From Chrysogorgia sp. JL179-B06 (lineage: Eukaryota; Cnidaria; Anthozoa; Scleralcyonacea; Chrysogorgiidae): a stretch of DNA of 64,000 nucleotides. The notes beneath the pieces are model-generated. The model had not been told where the DNA came from. It did not search any database and saw only the letters and a list, made by a program, of their open reading frames with translations. Where the stretch lies: positions 1,297,001 through 1,361,000 of the forward strand of contig JAYKKM010000439.1 in NCBI GenBank assembly GCA_035772405.1, in the 5' to 3' direction. Position 1 is the first letter of the stretch. Every line of letters begins with the position of its first letter. This document shows positions 34,101 through 44,756 of the stretch, piece after piece. The translations under genes were made by a program, and so were the position numbers.

Positions 34101-34472
34101 TATTGAGAGAGGCAATTTTGAAACCCTTGAGTTTAGGTAAACCAAAATCGGAATTTGAGAATTCATTAACAAAATCAGGATTATCCGGTAAATCGTGTGA
34201 CTCGTTATTACAAATAGAAAAGTCAAACGAATCAGATAGTCAATTTTTCGAGATAAGTTCAGAATAAAAATTAGTAAGAACAGAATTAAGATCCCTTTCT
34301 GTTGAGGTGTAAACCTCTAGAATTGAGGCAAGTTTTGTCAATGGTCTTGCAATTTACAAAGTTCCATTTGTGTTGTTTGCATATTGCTTCCATTGATCTG
34401 TTGGTATCGTTAATCTTACCTTCGAGATGAGGATTGTCATTTCGAGGAAGAATCCCAGATATCGTAATACCA
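31153..34472 (-). mobile_element. CR1-like LINE with SGNH-esterase remnant, endonuclease and RT
   Basis: A non-LTR retrotransposon on the minus strand, ending in a (TAA)n tail at 31153-31180. The 5' end near 34472 starts inside the esterase end of ORF1 (SGILPRNDN and LHLNRKG motifs, about 34460-34280). The second frame starts with an APE endonuclease region (KIASLNIASL, NETRLDQ, RDRTRNGGGVAMF) and continues to the RT. Copy I of the duplication has the uninterrupted site 'gcgtaaagtgtcgtaatag' at 25495-25512. Little or no target duplication is visible. Confidence 0.85.
31356..34150 (-). pseudogene. LINE endonuclease-reverse transcriptase (inactivated)
   Basis: The frames in order are: endonuclease (about 34150-33355, with YRPPKASVELFERF, IIGDFNCNW and GISDHSLIYAARK), then RT (33368-31773, with LPSAKACGLDEIPAFLL, NYRPISILSVVAKIFEKAI, SGFRPLHSTLTALLDA, LFVDLKKAFDTIDHEIL and the catalytic YADDT), then the C-terminal region to about 31356. 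Defects: a frameshift near 33360, an in-frame TAG at about 32220 that replaces the Gln codon of the RT's GVPQGS motif, a frameshift near 31785, and a stop near 31530. The product is therefore dead despite an intact YADD box. Confidence 0.85.
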
Positions 34473-35513
34473 TGTCGTAATAGCCGAGCGCTTTACGAAT
34501 AGGAAATTCGGGGCAGTTTCGGTTTTTATATTTAATGAAATACCTAATGTTTGCGTGTTTGGATGGTCTGCTGCGAGAGTTGAGAAAAGCGATTTTTTAA
34601 GTGGACCCATAGTATGATAAATATACACTTTCTTCCTTCATAAGCCTTTTGTCGCATTCTGTTTATACTAATTATTAGTTGATTATTTCATGAATGATCA
34701 AGGGTAGTGCACAATTGGTTTCTAATGCTGTATAGCTGTGTGACAAGTAATTTCTTTCTTAGTGATTCATGGTAGAAACAACACTAGACTTCCCCACTAT
34801 TAATCTGTTAACTGCCCCAAAAATTAAAAAGCTCGATCAATATTTAATCGATTTCATTTCTGAAAACAGATTTGGAATTACCGAATTTAATACATAACAT
34901 ATGTGTCTCTTATATTACGAGAACGTACGAAATATGAATGCATCGTTCGAGAAATATTCTCAGTGAATTTTTATTGTAATTAGTTATAGTTGCAGGCAGT
35001 TGCCTGATGATTGCTTCGCGAGAAGCGTGAAACTCCGAGTAGCGATTAAATGTTTTTAAACAAGTGATCTAGTACTTATTCATAGCTCTAGTTTATCTTA
35101 CGAATGGTGTGTGGTGCGCTCGCTGCTAATTGCTATGTAATTATATATGTTTATGTTTAAGTGATGGAGTGTTCAACAATTAAAAACTTCTTCGAATTTC
35201 TACAGCTCAACATCAGTCCATTTCTTTTATTAAGTGTGGCCATATTAGGTTTACATACTGTAAAATAATTTTCCATATTTCATAAGTTGTATTTCTTGTT
35301 AAAGTACATATGCGAGAATTTTCATTTTTATTCTAAAAATCGGCCGTTCCGAGACGATTTCAACGGTATATCACATTCTTTCAACGGATGAAAACTTTTC
35401 GAGATATTTAGCGTCAAACACGAGTATTTCAAAACATGGCCGGGAGAAAAGAGGCTGAGTACGAATAACACTGGTGACGTCAAATCGGGACAGGAAGTCA
35501 TGGCGTCTCTTAA

Positions 35514-36861
35514 ACACAGAGCGAGCGCATAAGTAGAGGCTGAGTAGCTCAGCCAAACACATCTGATTGGTCCGCACGACTAATTTTACTTCCGGTGCAT
35601 ACTTTGACTAAAGAGTGAAGGCTTGTTTACTTGTTTTAATATTAAAAAATTGGACTTTCCCCTTGTTTAAACGTCGAGTTTGTCATTTTTCAAGTGTAAT
35701 ACATCATTACTCTTTCAATAAACTAAGGTAAGCGAAAAATACGGAAAATTCGGGAAAACACACAGGAAAACACAATTACAAAAACATCCTGTATACAACA
35801 AAAACATCCCGTAATATACCGTATAGGCTATAGCTTTCGAACTCTCATGGACACAGACAATGTATGAGAATATAGTGCAGGTCTTTTGTGTTGTATTTTC
35901 TAAAATGTCATTTTGAAAATGGAAACATGTTTTAGACGAATGACATACAAGTGTACACTGTACATACGTGCGGAAAAATGTCGATTACACCAGAAGCAAA
36001 AACAGTTTTATAGTGACGAAAGATTTCGGAAACAAACTTTACTTAGATAAATAACCATAGACAACAAACAAGACTGTCTGGTAAGTTAAAAACAAGCAGT
36101 AAAAGACATCGTGATTACTTTACCATGCAACGAAATGCAGCCAGAAAAGTCGATCATGAATATTCAACCATGAAGGACACCAGTTATTTTTAGTTTTATA
36201 GGTAATATTTTCATCAAGAATCGGGTAGCCCTTACCAGTTTAGGTATAAATTATTGGAGAAACTTAACGAACAATAATTGTGTAGAAATCATAGGGAGCA
36301 ACAACAAAAAGATGTATTCATTTCCCCCAAAAAACTAGGTCTAGACAGTGCAAATATATGTTTAGCGTCTCACCGTTATTGTTGTTGAATGCAGATGATA
36401 TCCTTCGCTTTTTTATTCATATATCCACACTTGTAGTTGTAAGACAGTTCTAACACCAATAATGTTCGGATAATGAATATCTCCATTAATGTCTAAACAT
36501 TACTTCCTAATGACGACTTGACGAGACAAACAACTTTGTTTTTGCACGACGCTGGACAGTGAAAATACTAAAATATGGAACCCGCTGTCTGGTGAAAGCC
36601 AGACAACTGCTGCTAAAAAGTTCTAAATTTAAATTGTTTGACTTGCAAAAAGGCTTTCTATGTTTTGGCAATATATAATAAAGACACTAGTGCTTTTTTA
36701 ATTCATATATGGGTAATTGAGGGTAACAAATTTCTGAATGAAGGAGGATAATCCATGCACTTCACTCACACACTCATTGCCGACTTGACAGTTGCCATTT
36801 AATTTCAATTTTCGTGCGTAAGACGGGGGGGAGATCTCCCTTTTATGCGCTCGCTCTGTGT
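35514..36861. mobile_element. nested TTAA element in the left arm (1348 bp)
   Basis: Terminal inverted repeats of 19 bp (ACACAGAGCGAGCGCATAA at the left, its inverse at 36843-36861) are flanked by TTAA at 35510-35513 and 36862-36865. Removing it rejoins the left arm so that it parallels the right arm. No frame above about 90 codons inside appears real, so it is non-autonomous. Confidence 0.85.
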
Positions 36862-36927
36862 TTAAGAAACAATAACGTTTAGAGAGAAAGACGGCGAGAA
36901 ATTGCGTTTTGCGGTGTTTTCTAGCAA

Positions 36928-37079
36928 TGTTTTCGACTGAAACTTTCTCCAAAGAAAGTTCAACATCAGTTGACGCCATTTACGATCGAATCGATGATTT
37001 CGAGCTCAAATTAGAGGAATTAGACTTGCATTCAAATGGACCTTCAATTCCAACGTCTGTTGTTTTACTTGGGTAGATT
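36928..37079 (+). pseudogene. terminal-repeat duplicate of the P2X7-ballast gene's 5' end
   Basis: The frame MFSTETFSKESS...LKLEELDLHSNGPS parallels the start of the opposite gene (MSSSQSYSEESS...VEVEELEPSNGQS) at the mirrored position. It stops after 50 codons. It shows that the inverted repeats extend into coding DNA and that the two arms have diverged since. Confidence 0.6.
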
Positions 37080-38061
37080 TTGTGAAGCATAAACGCGCAA
37101 AATGGGAGCCTTCCATGTCAAGCTGTGTGTGCTCCAAACATTTTAAGCCAGATGATTTTAGCCGAAATATTTGTTTGCCTGGACAAGAAACCTACATCCC
37201 ATGGCTAAAAAAGGATAACATTGGAATAGTCTCTTTTCCGTCCGTATTTACAATAGCCGATCGCGAAGAACCTTCTGCTTCGGGAAGGACGACAAGAGCA
37301 ACCAGACGCAAGGTATAAATTAATATCTCCTTCCATAATATATTGTTTTCGCATACACTGACAAAATGTTACAATTATTGGATCAGAATCTGGTATTTCT
37401 GGTATTTGGTTATACGATGAATATATACATGTATGATACATGTCATATAATTACCATCAACAGATACCATAGACATGTTCAGGATGTTTTATTATCAATA
37501 AGTAACATGGAGACTGACTGGAGAGATACATCAGAAACATATTTATCTAGAAAAAGTCATTTTAATACAGGTACTATATGCAAAAATGATGTTGCATAAG
37601 TTCTGATGACTATATTGATTTTATTTTTCAGGTTATGTTCAAGAAATTTATGAAACTTATCTTGATGCCCAAAAGAATAAAATGCTTAAAAATGAAATGA
37701 AAGAAATAAAGGAAATGACCCCCGAACCCATGAATACCATACTATCCAAGCAACCTAGGGATGATTGCAAGGAAAGCAATGGTAACAAAACCAACATTTA
37801 TTGCAAAAAAGCCTGGGAACGAGGTTTGCTTGAAATTCAGCTTATTCTTCATTATTTACACAATCAATTTTTTTTATGCCAAGGGCTTTCACCAAAGTAT
37901 TTTTATCTATCAACAAGTGTGTTTACAATTACCCTTATTTTATAGTATCACAAGTAGAGGAAACACAAAGCAATGAACGAGCAAAGCCACATTGTAGAGT
38001 ATGTCACCATCCCATGAAGGGCCACAAGGATGTCATAGATTTTCAAAAAAAAAACAAATAG
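37058..38061 (+). CDS. THAP-like protein with C-terminal Cys/His knuckle (5' part missing)
   Basis: Exons: about 37058-37312, 37483-37570, 37632-37781 and 37955-38061, with GT-AG borders and agreeing phases. Exon 1 contains WVDFVKHKRAKWEPSMSSC, VCSKHFKPDDF and SFPSVF, the second half of a THAP finger (Trp, C-x2-H and the AVPTIF-like end). The first Cys pair would lie in an upstream exon, which appears to be lost at the terminal-repeat boundary. The middle exons are charged and probably helical. The last exon ends with CRVCHHPMKGHKD, a C-x2-C-H...H knuckle. About 200 residues are visible, with no catalytic domain. THAP fingers bind specific DNA, so a role in recognising the element's ends is plausible but unproven. 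Confidence 0.6.
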
Positions 38062-38767
38062 TTTAAAATAAGCCTAATTTTACTTTTGATTATATTTATT
38101 TATAATTAATAATATTTAAATGACTAAAAAGCTTTTTGTTTCTATAAAAGAATATTATGTCACCTTTCGAATTTAATTTGATTGTCATTATTTTGTACTT
38201 GTAAGGGTTATACAGTATTTAATAATATGAGGTTAATTGAAATACTATTTCAAATAAATAAGTTGGTATTTATTAAAACAAAAAGCTTTTTAGTTGACAT
38301 TATGATCACTAAATAATGGTAAACAATTTATAATCAGCAAAATAGTATCAACATCCATATTGGAAACTCAGACTACGATTAAACAAGGTTTTAGTCATCA
38401 GGAATGCTCATATCGCTGGGAGTGAATAATTCCTGATGACTAACTGACTTGGGTCTGATTTGTTTGATTAGGATCGTACTGTTTCTTAAAAACTTGCTTG
38501 AAATACATTTAAAATTAATAGTTCTAGTTCAGTTTAGGTGCATATGGCACCCTAAACTCTAAAGCTAATTTAAATCTTCTTTGGCAGCCTGGCTCATAAA
38601 CCTCAGTGCCCTTTATAGACCTTTTTATACTATTACCATTTTACACATATACTCGGTCTTATTCTGTGCTATTACCATTATGCTGATTATTGACAGATTA
38701 CTGTATATTAATTATTATATCAATATTATGGGTATTCTCAATCCTTTATGCTTTTATTCAGTCTATA

Positions 38768-39902
38768 TCAGTTCGAGTTATCTTCCTCATAACCTGTAAA
38801 TACATCTTCATTTGTCTTAAATGTCTTTCCAATGGCATCATAGACACATGAGGGCAACGGTATTCTCAGCTTACCCAAAGTGCCATAAACAAGTTGGGAA
38901 AACTCTCGATATGACACTGATCGTAAGAACCTAAAACAGTTATAAAAACTTGTGTCACTATACTTTTTTTAAATAGTAAGTACTAGCAACTATACATTTA
39001 GTATTAATAAAATGGTTTCTCAGAGTAATCAGTTGTTTGTTTACAACAAAATATGTCAATTTCAAACCCTCAAGATAAATTTCTTCCCAACTTTTAATGA
39101 GAATGTTATACTAAAAAAGTTAGATGGGAAACCCTTGCCATTAAGAAGAGGCTTTGGTTCAGAAGTAAATTAGCAGAGTAAAGTTGTACTCAATAAAGAG
39201 ATACGAGATAAATTATTACAAAACTTACGCTTCCTCTGAACCACTAATACGATATCTTCGATGATCTTTAGTCCTGTATTTCGATGCCGATAATCTTATT
39301 GACCACTTCTCCAAGCAATTCACGCGAAATCCTGGGTGAAGTGTTACACACGAAGGTGGTGGGTGTTTCAACGTCTTGCAGGACTTCATCAGAACTCAAT
39401 GCTCTAACACATCTTTCTATTTCTTGACAACACGCTTCATAATATATACGTTTTGTAGTAAACCTATAGCACAGTTGCCACATTTGCACCTATATTAAAC
39501 GCAAAATAAGACATAAAAACATAGTTTAAGCGTTTTTATGTAGTATCATGACATTGAGTATTGACAATAATATTTACATGTAAATTGAAAACATTCAACG
39601 CTTACCATTGACTCGTCGGAACAATGCCATCTAATCGTTGTTGTAGTGTCTCAACGCGAATCTTCTCTACTTCTTTGTTCTTCATATTCCCGAACCCATT
39701 CTTCATTGGCGATGGGTTCGTCATCATATGGGAGAACAACGGCAGCGTCTGTAAGTCTGTTACTCTCACTCTGTCTTCCCGAGTCCCGACAAGGTGACTG
39801 TCCATTGGAAGGCTCTAATTCTTCCACTTCGACGTCGTAATCATCTAAATCAGAGTCAGCTGATCCTGAACTTTCTTCCGAATAGGATTGTGAAGAAGAC
39901 AT
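38768..39902 (-). pseudogene. P2X7 C-terminal 'ballast'-like domain protein
   Basis: Exons 39902-39606, 39489-39229 and 38930-38768 have GT-AG introns. Exon 1 gives an acidic Ser-rich leader (MSSSQSYSEESSG), PYDDEPIANEEW, and ends ...GIVPTSQW. The junction makes WCKCGNC. Exon 2 continues with EACCQEIERC and CVTLHPGFRVNCLEKW. Exon 3 has YREFSQLVYGTLGK, PLPSCVYDAIGKTF and stops shortly after FTGYEED. The order WCxCGxC, CCxE, C..HPGF..NCL, YR.F, PSC..D.I...F is that of the intracellular zinc-binding region of P2X7 receptors. No channel part is present. Three one-base shifts (near 39665, 39470 and 39340) make this copy inactive. It converges on the THAP gene. Confidence 0.75.
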
Positions 39903-39968
39903 GGTTACAAGACACCGATAAAACGCAATTTCACGCCGTCTTTCTCTCTAAACGCTACTGTTTCTTAA

Positions 39969-40414
39969 CTCTTTCCCTACGGCTGAAAAACATCAAAAAT
40001 TGAACGACCACGTTGTTCTATTGATATCTCTTGAAATAACGATAACTGTTGCGAAAGCTATACATTTTCTGGAAGCCCAATAAACCGGCTTTTACTTGTT
40101 CTTTTAAATTTCCCGAACAAAACACATTATGTTAATATAAATTAGCATTAATTATCATAAATCAGGTTGAAAAATTTACATTTTTCCAGAAAAGGCCATC
40201 TTGCACGCCGGCATAGCATCTTGAAAACTCAAAATGCCACCAATCGTAGAGTTGTTTATGAAATCAAATCAAACTTGGCGTGTGCGTGGATTTCATGTTC
40301 CTGGCGCTTGTCGAATTTCAATTTTTAATCTTGCATTACCGTGTGCCGTGTTTTTCGATTGACGACTTTACGGGTCATCAACGACCCTTTTTAACTGCGC
40401 CCGTAGGGAAAGAG
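39969..40414. mobile_element. nested TTAA MITE in the right arm (446 bp)
   Basis: Terminal repeats CTCTTTCCCTACGG and the inverse are flanked by TTAA (39965-39968 and 40415-40418). This is the same TTAA of the parent terminal repeat that was hit in the left arm by a different element. The interior is related to the blocks at 29200-29520 and 52010-52310. Confidence 0.85.
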
Positions 40415-40656
40415 TTAAGAGACGCCATTACTTCCTGTCCCGATTTGACGTCATCAGTGTAATTCGTACTCAGCCTCTTTTCTCCCGGCCATGTTTTGAA
40501 AAAACAATATTTTTCCATGTTTGACGCTAAATATCTCGAAAAGTTTTCATCCGTTGAAAGAATGTGATATACCGTTGAAATCGTCTCGGAACGGCCGATT
40601 CTTAGAATAAAAATGAAAATTCTCGCATATGCACTTTAACGTTTGTATATGACCTA

Positions 40657-40896
40657 CAATCAGTGACATTATTATTGGGACACTTCACTGAATATATTCA
40701 TTACTCCCCCTTGCCCCCTATTCAATGTTGGATAAAGAAAAACACATTTCTATTTCATCGTACCATTGCTGTTTGTTTCTCAACCGATTAGTACAACATT
40801 GAAAAGGGGGGAGGGTGGTTCAAGGGGTAAAGTTAAAACATTTTGGTAAAAAAATCGATTAATTTGATGTGTCCCAGGTTTTTTAGTCACTGATTG
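40657..40896 (+). repeat. 240-bp mariner-like MITE, left copy
   Basis: Inverted ends CAATCAGTGAC...GTCACTGATTG enclose 'attattgggacac' and 'gtgtcccagg'. It is nearly identical to 42298-42537, differing at a few bases such as the G-run near 40806. Confidence 0.75.
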
Positions 40897-41690
40897 TCTG
40901 ATTAAAAAACTTTATCTATTACATACAAATTCCGTATTATTACATTACAATTGCCAATAAAAAATAAAGTTTTTCGGTTTGGGACATTAACTAGATGTGC
41001 TAACATTATTTTAAAGCAGATTGTTTGTTGTTTTTCCCGGAACTTTGTTTCTTCAATGCAATTAAGCAGAAATATGAAACCTTCATGATGACATGTTAGT
41101 TAAAGCACGTGTGCCTGCAAAATGCGACCCAAATACAAAGTTATTCGTTTCATATTTTCGAAATGATACAATCTATTTTCTATGACAAACTGCTACAAAA
41201 AGCTATTAATAATATGGAATGTGGTTGAATTTCAGTCACGTAATATTCCTCGGGTGAACGATATGCCGTTTATGTCAATACTTTCACAAACAGCTTGCGC
41301 ATGTTATACTATCCCTTGCGTTATATTTCCTGTTGAAGTTTTGATATTACAATACTAGTGGTTATGAACAACCAGTATGAACATTCTTCATTGCGCACAT
41401 AATCAGTAGAACTGCGTTTGAGAGAAACGCTCAAGGTTTATATGGCCATTTAAAGTCATTGCAATCGTTTATATAGAAAGTTCTCAATTTCTAAACTAAA
41501 CGCTCGCAGGCACAATAACAGGAAATGCCCTCTGAGCGGCATATTACTCTCGCTAGGAAAGTTCATCCCCAATTAAAGGGCAGTAAAAAAGACCAACTAG
41601 AAAAGTAAACAATGTATGATACTGATATTGTTCTTTGGAAACGATTTTACCCAAATAACCATATCAAAAGTTCTATATTTTAGAAGTTAG

Positions 41691-41803
41691 CACAAGTAAC
41701 CACAAGTAACCACAAGTAACCATGGCAAATTAAATAAATTAGATTATCATTCTATATTTTTAGAATGTTCGTGGTTACTTGTGGTTACTTGTGGTTACTT
41801 GTG
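41691..41803. repeat. inverted minisatellite (CACAAGTAAC)x3 / (GTGGTTACTT)x3
   Basis: Three direct copies of a 10-mer (41691-41720) are followed after a 50-bp AT-rich loop by three copies of its inverse (41771-41800). A further 'ggttacttgtg' lies at 41824. It can fold into a stem of 30 bp or more. Confidence 0.75.
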
Positions 41804-42297
41804 CAAATTTTATCATAAATAGCTGGTTACTTGTGTGAATTAAGTATTATTTGAATTCCAGTAATCGTAAGGTATATAATTCGCAAGGAAAAAGTAACTT
41901 TCGAATGCAATGGCCATGTAACGTGAAACTTTATGCCCTGCAGGAAGCCTTAGTAACTTTGCAAATGTTTGACAAAAGTGTTAGTTCATGAGTGTAGTGA
42001 TCTTTAATTTGTGCTACTATGCGAAGTAAGAATAGTTTTGATCAGTTTTTCGCGTACTGTAGTTACGCACGGACGTGCGCAAGCGATTACAGGCTTGTTT
42101 ACTATTTCATTCCCAGAACAATACGAGAGGTTTTAAAGCCAAATTTTCGCTGTCAACTTACACTATATGTGTATCGGCAATTTTTTTTATTCAAAATTCC
42201 AAGAGTGTTTGCTCCTATAGATGTCCTAATGCCATTTTTGCCATTTGAAAACTATTTCCAAAACAAATTATAAAATGCTTAACGTGTATTTTTCAGA

Positions 42298-42537
42298 CAA
42301 TCAGTGACATTATTATTGGGACACTTCACTGAATATATTCATTACTCCCCCTTGCCCCCTATTCAATGTTGGATAAAGAAAAACACATTTCTATTTCATC
42401 GTACCATTGCTGTTTGTTTCTCAACCGATTAGTACAACATTAAAAAGGGGGGAGGGGGGTTCAAGGGGTAAAGTTAAAACAGTTTGGTAAAAAAATCGAT
42501 TAATTTGATGTGTCCCAGGTTTTTTTGTCACTGATTG
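42298..42537 (+). repeat. 240-bp mariner-like MITE, right copy
   Basis: Direct copy of 40657-40896 at the other end of the composite, adjoining the right TA. Confidence 0.75.
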
Positions 42538-42579
42538 TAGCTTGTTTTACTTTTCGCCATTTGATATCATATATATATA

Positions 42580-43095
42580 CAGTAAACACCCGCATGTAAG
42601 AACCTAGGATTTTTAAAGTTTGGCAAACTAGGTTCTTATATTTTGGGGTAATTACTGACAATTTAGGCAAAATAGGTTCTTATAGGTTCTTACAATTTCT
42701 TTAAGGGAGATGCTATTGTTATACTGTATGGCCAGAACATTAAGCAAGTATGGGTGTGGTACGCCCATAATTTGTATAACAAAAATGATCTTAGATCTAT
42801 TTGGATGTATTATAACACAACATAACAATTTAAGCATCAAACATTTGCAATTACTGTTAAGGTGTAACTGCTGGCTACATAAAAATGTATTATATGATGT
42901 ACGGTAGTATATTTGTAGAAAATTGTAGTCCCACATTTTGGCTACAGCATTGTTTCATTATTCAGATTGACTCTTCATATAAGAACTTTGTGGCTTTGGT
43001 TGGCTAAACAAGTTCTTATATTTTGAGGTACTAAACTGCAAAATTTCTGCCTACAGGTTCTTAAATCCTAGGTTCTTACACGCGGGTGTTTACTG
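42580..43095. mobile_element. pogo/Tigger-like MITE
   Basis: The ends CAGTAAACACCCGC and the inverse GCGGGTGTTTACTG, with TA on both sides, mark it. The duplicate site near 26395 reads straight through ('atatatacttaatgttc'). Inside, 'aggttcttat' and its inverse recur several times. CAGT termini and TA duplication fit a pogo-type transposase source. Confidence 0.8.
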
Positions 43096-43513
43096 TACTT
43101 AATGTTCTGACATCATCTATCGAAGACGAAAAGAAGTCGCACATCGGTCTGAGTGAAGGTCTCAGGACGTTAATATTAATTCACAAAAGACTGATATGAC
43201 TACCACTCCCATTCCCTCGAGCGTACTTAACTCAAATCTTCATACGTCAAAAGACTGCACTAACATCCTTGAGAACAATGCCTTATCAATTAAATCCTAC
43301 AGAATCCTACGGTGTGTATAAAAAACCCGGAACGCTTAGAAAATTAATTAGTATTCTTTTAAAACAAGTTATTGTTGTAGTTTGAAAGCCCTAGACACCT
43401 TTGAGCTATAGGAAGAGAAAAATCTTTTAAATACTTTCACCATGCATATACACTTCAAGTTATCTTACTTTCCCAGGTGTAGAGACTTTTTACTCATCCG
43501 TGGCTCAGAATTA

Positions 43514-43620
43514 GGCTGCGTTTACAGAGCAAAAGTAATCGGATTCGTATTGTTTTTTATTCCCATGAGGATGCAAAACAATATGAATCCGGATACTTTT
43601 GCTCTAGTATAAACGCAGCC
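43514..43620. mobile_element. 107-bp hairpin MITE with TTA duplication
   Basis: Near-complete inverted repeat from GGCTGCGTTTACA to its inverse, flanked by TTA (43511-43513 and 43621-43623). The empty site 'cagaattagtgtctaggg' is at about 26810. A 3-bp TWA duplication fits PIF/Harbinger. Confidence 0.85.
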
Positions 43621-44211
43621 TTAGTGTCTAGGGCTTTCAAACTACCACAATAGGTTGTTTGAAAAGAACATTAATTAATTTTTTTAGGATTTATTTATAT
43701 ATGAGCCAGGCTGAGTTGTGTCACGAAAATCTTTCCTTGACCTAAAAAGATCATTTGAATGAACTTTATGTTCTTTTTACAGCTAAACTAAGCAAGTTCT
43801 GATTTGAAATATCATTTTAGATGTCTATAGTAGCCATGATAACAACTTTGTTAAGAGAATCAGTCTGGCTAAGATGGCTAGCCCAGCTTATATAAATAGC
43901 ACTTAAGGGTTCCGTTTTTTTTATACACACTATATATATCAATCCGAACGAAAATATTCATCTGACAAGAATAACAAGTATGACGTAACGAATTATGAAA
44001 TGAATAAATTACAAAATTACGAAAATGAGGATCTAAAGCAACAGAATGATGCCTTGAAAAAGAAATATGAACGGATTAATCTGAAAGATGTAACAATGTT
44101 ATTTATAGAACCAAAACTCAGACAAACATACCAATATTGAATCTCATGGGATTCCTAAATAGCCATTTTCTATTGTTGGGAATGCAACTAATTGACCAAG
44201 TATATATATAG

Positions 44212-44606
44212 GTTATAGCACCGTATATATAGCACCGTATAATATAGCACCGTATAATATATATTGCTGCATATAGGTTACAGCACCGTATATATAGCAC
44301 CGTATAATATATATTGCTGCATATAGGTTATAGCACCGTATAATATATATTGTTGTATATAGGTTATGGCACCGTATATATAGCACCGTATATATAGCAC
44401 CGTATAATATATATTGCTGTATATAGGTTATGGCACCATATATATATAGCACCGTATAATATATATTGCTGTATAGAGGTTATAGCACCGTATATATATA
44501 GCACCGTATAATATATATTGCTGTATATAGGTTATGGCACCGTATATATAGCACCGTATATATAGCACCGTATAATATATATTGCTGTATATAGGTTATA
44601 GCACCG
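44212..44606. repeat. minisatellite of GCACCGTATAATATAT-type units
   Basis: About eight units made of 'tatagcaccgtatatata', 'gcaccgtataatatatattg' and 'ctgtataggtta'-like blocks, with variable copy number of the short pieces. The frames read across it are repeat artefacts. Confidence 0.85.
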
Positions 44607-44756
44607 ATTTTCGGGATATTGGTGATATATATCGGCTAATAATAATAATTACAGTTCTTGGCATTGCCGTGCATTTCGCAAAGGCTCAATGCGTTTACAA
44701 GGTGAAATTACAATATGTTAAAATACAACAAACTAAAAATTATTCCGTACTGAATT

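Larger units (their letters stand above)
35303..40635. mobile_element. TTAA-flanked element with THAP and P2X7-ballast genes
   Basis: The left end AGTACATATGCGAGAATT and the inverted right end AGTGCATATGCGAGAATT start long terminal repeats. TTAA flanks both ends (35299-35302 and 40636-40639). The empty site is 26336-26339 in the duplicate, where 'cttgttaacgtttgtgtatg' is uninterrupted. The terminal repeats were about 400 bp before each was split by a nested TTAA insertion. They reach into the first codons of the right-hand gene, so the left arm carries a diverged duplicate of that gene's start. Two genes converge in the middle. TTAA choice and a THAP gene suggest the Kolobok superfamily, but no DDE transposase is visible, so this copy is probably non-autonomous. 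Confidence 0.85.
40657..42537. mobile_element. TA-flanked composite: two 240-bp MITE copies around 1.4 kb
   Basis: TA lies outside both ends (40655-40656 and 42538-42539) and the duplicate copy has a single uninterrupted 'gtatgacctagcttg' near 26350. The unit begins and ends with the same 240-bp sequence in direct orientation (40657-40896 and 42298-42537). Each of these has its own inverted ends (CAATCAGTGAC / GTCACTGATTG). No coding frame was found in the interior. Confidence 0.75.
29690..44100. repeat. segmental duplication, copy II, expanded by nested insertions
   Basis: Duplicate material is split into 29690-31152, 34473-35302, 40636-40656, 42538-42579 and 43096-44100. The gaps are filled by, in order, a LINE, a TTAA element, a TA-flanked composite and a pogo-like MITE, with a further small MITE at 43514. 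Copy I (24016-27290) lacks all five. Confidence 0.85.

Noticed and set aside
35514..36861. piggyBac transposon (TTAA target)
   Set aside because: The ends lack a transposase frame and the terminal bases do not identify piggyBac; only a TTAA-targeting source can be claimed.
42019..42273. 84-codon frame inside the TA composite
   Set aside because: No homology recognised and no sign of coding constraint; it lies in otherwise non-coding MITE-bounded DNA.
44213..44452. 79-codon frame with many Tyr, Ile and Cys
   Set aside because: It reads across the GCACCGTATA minisatellite and changes with unit number.
44212..44606. CRISPR-like array
   Set aside because: The units are tandem with no unique spacers, and the genome is eukaryotic.
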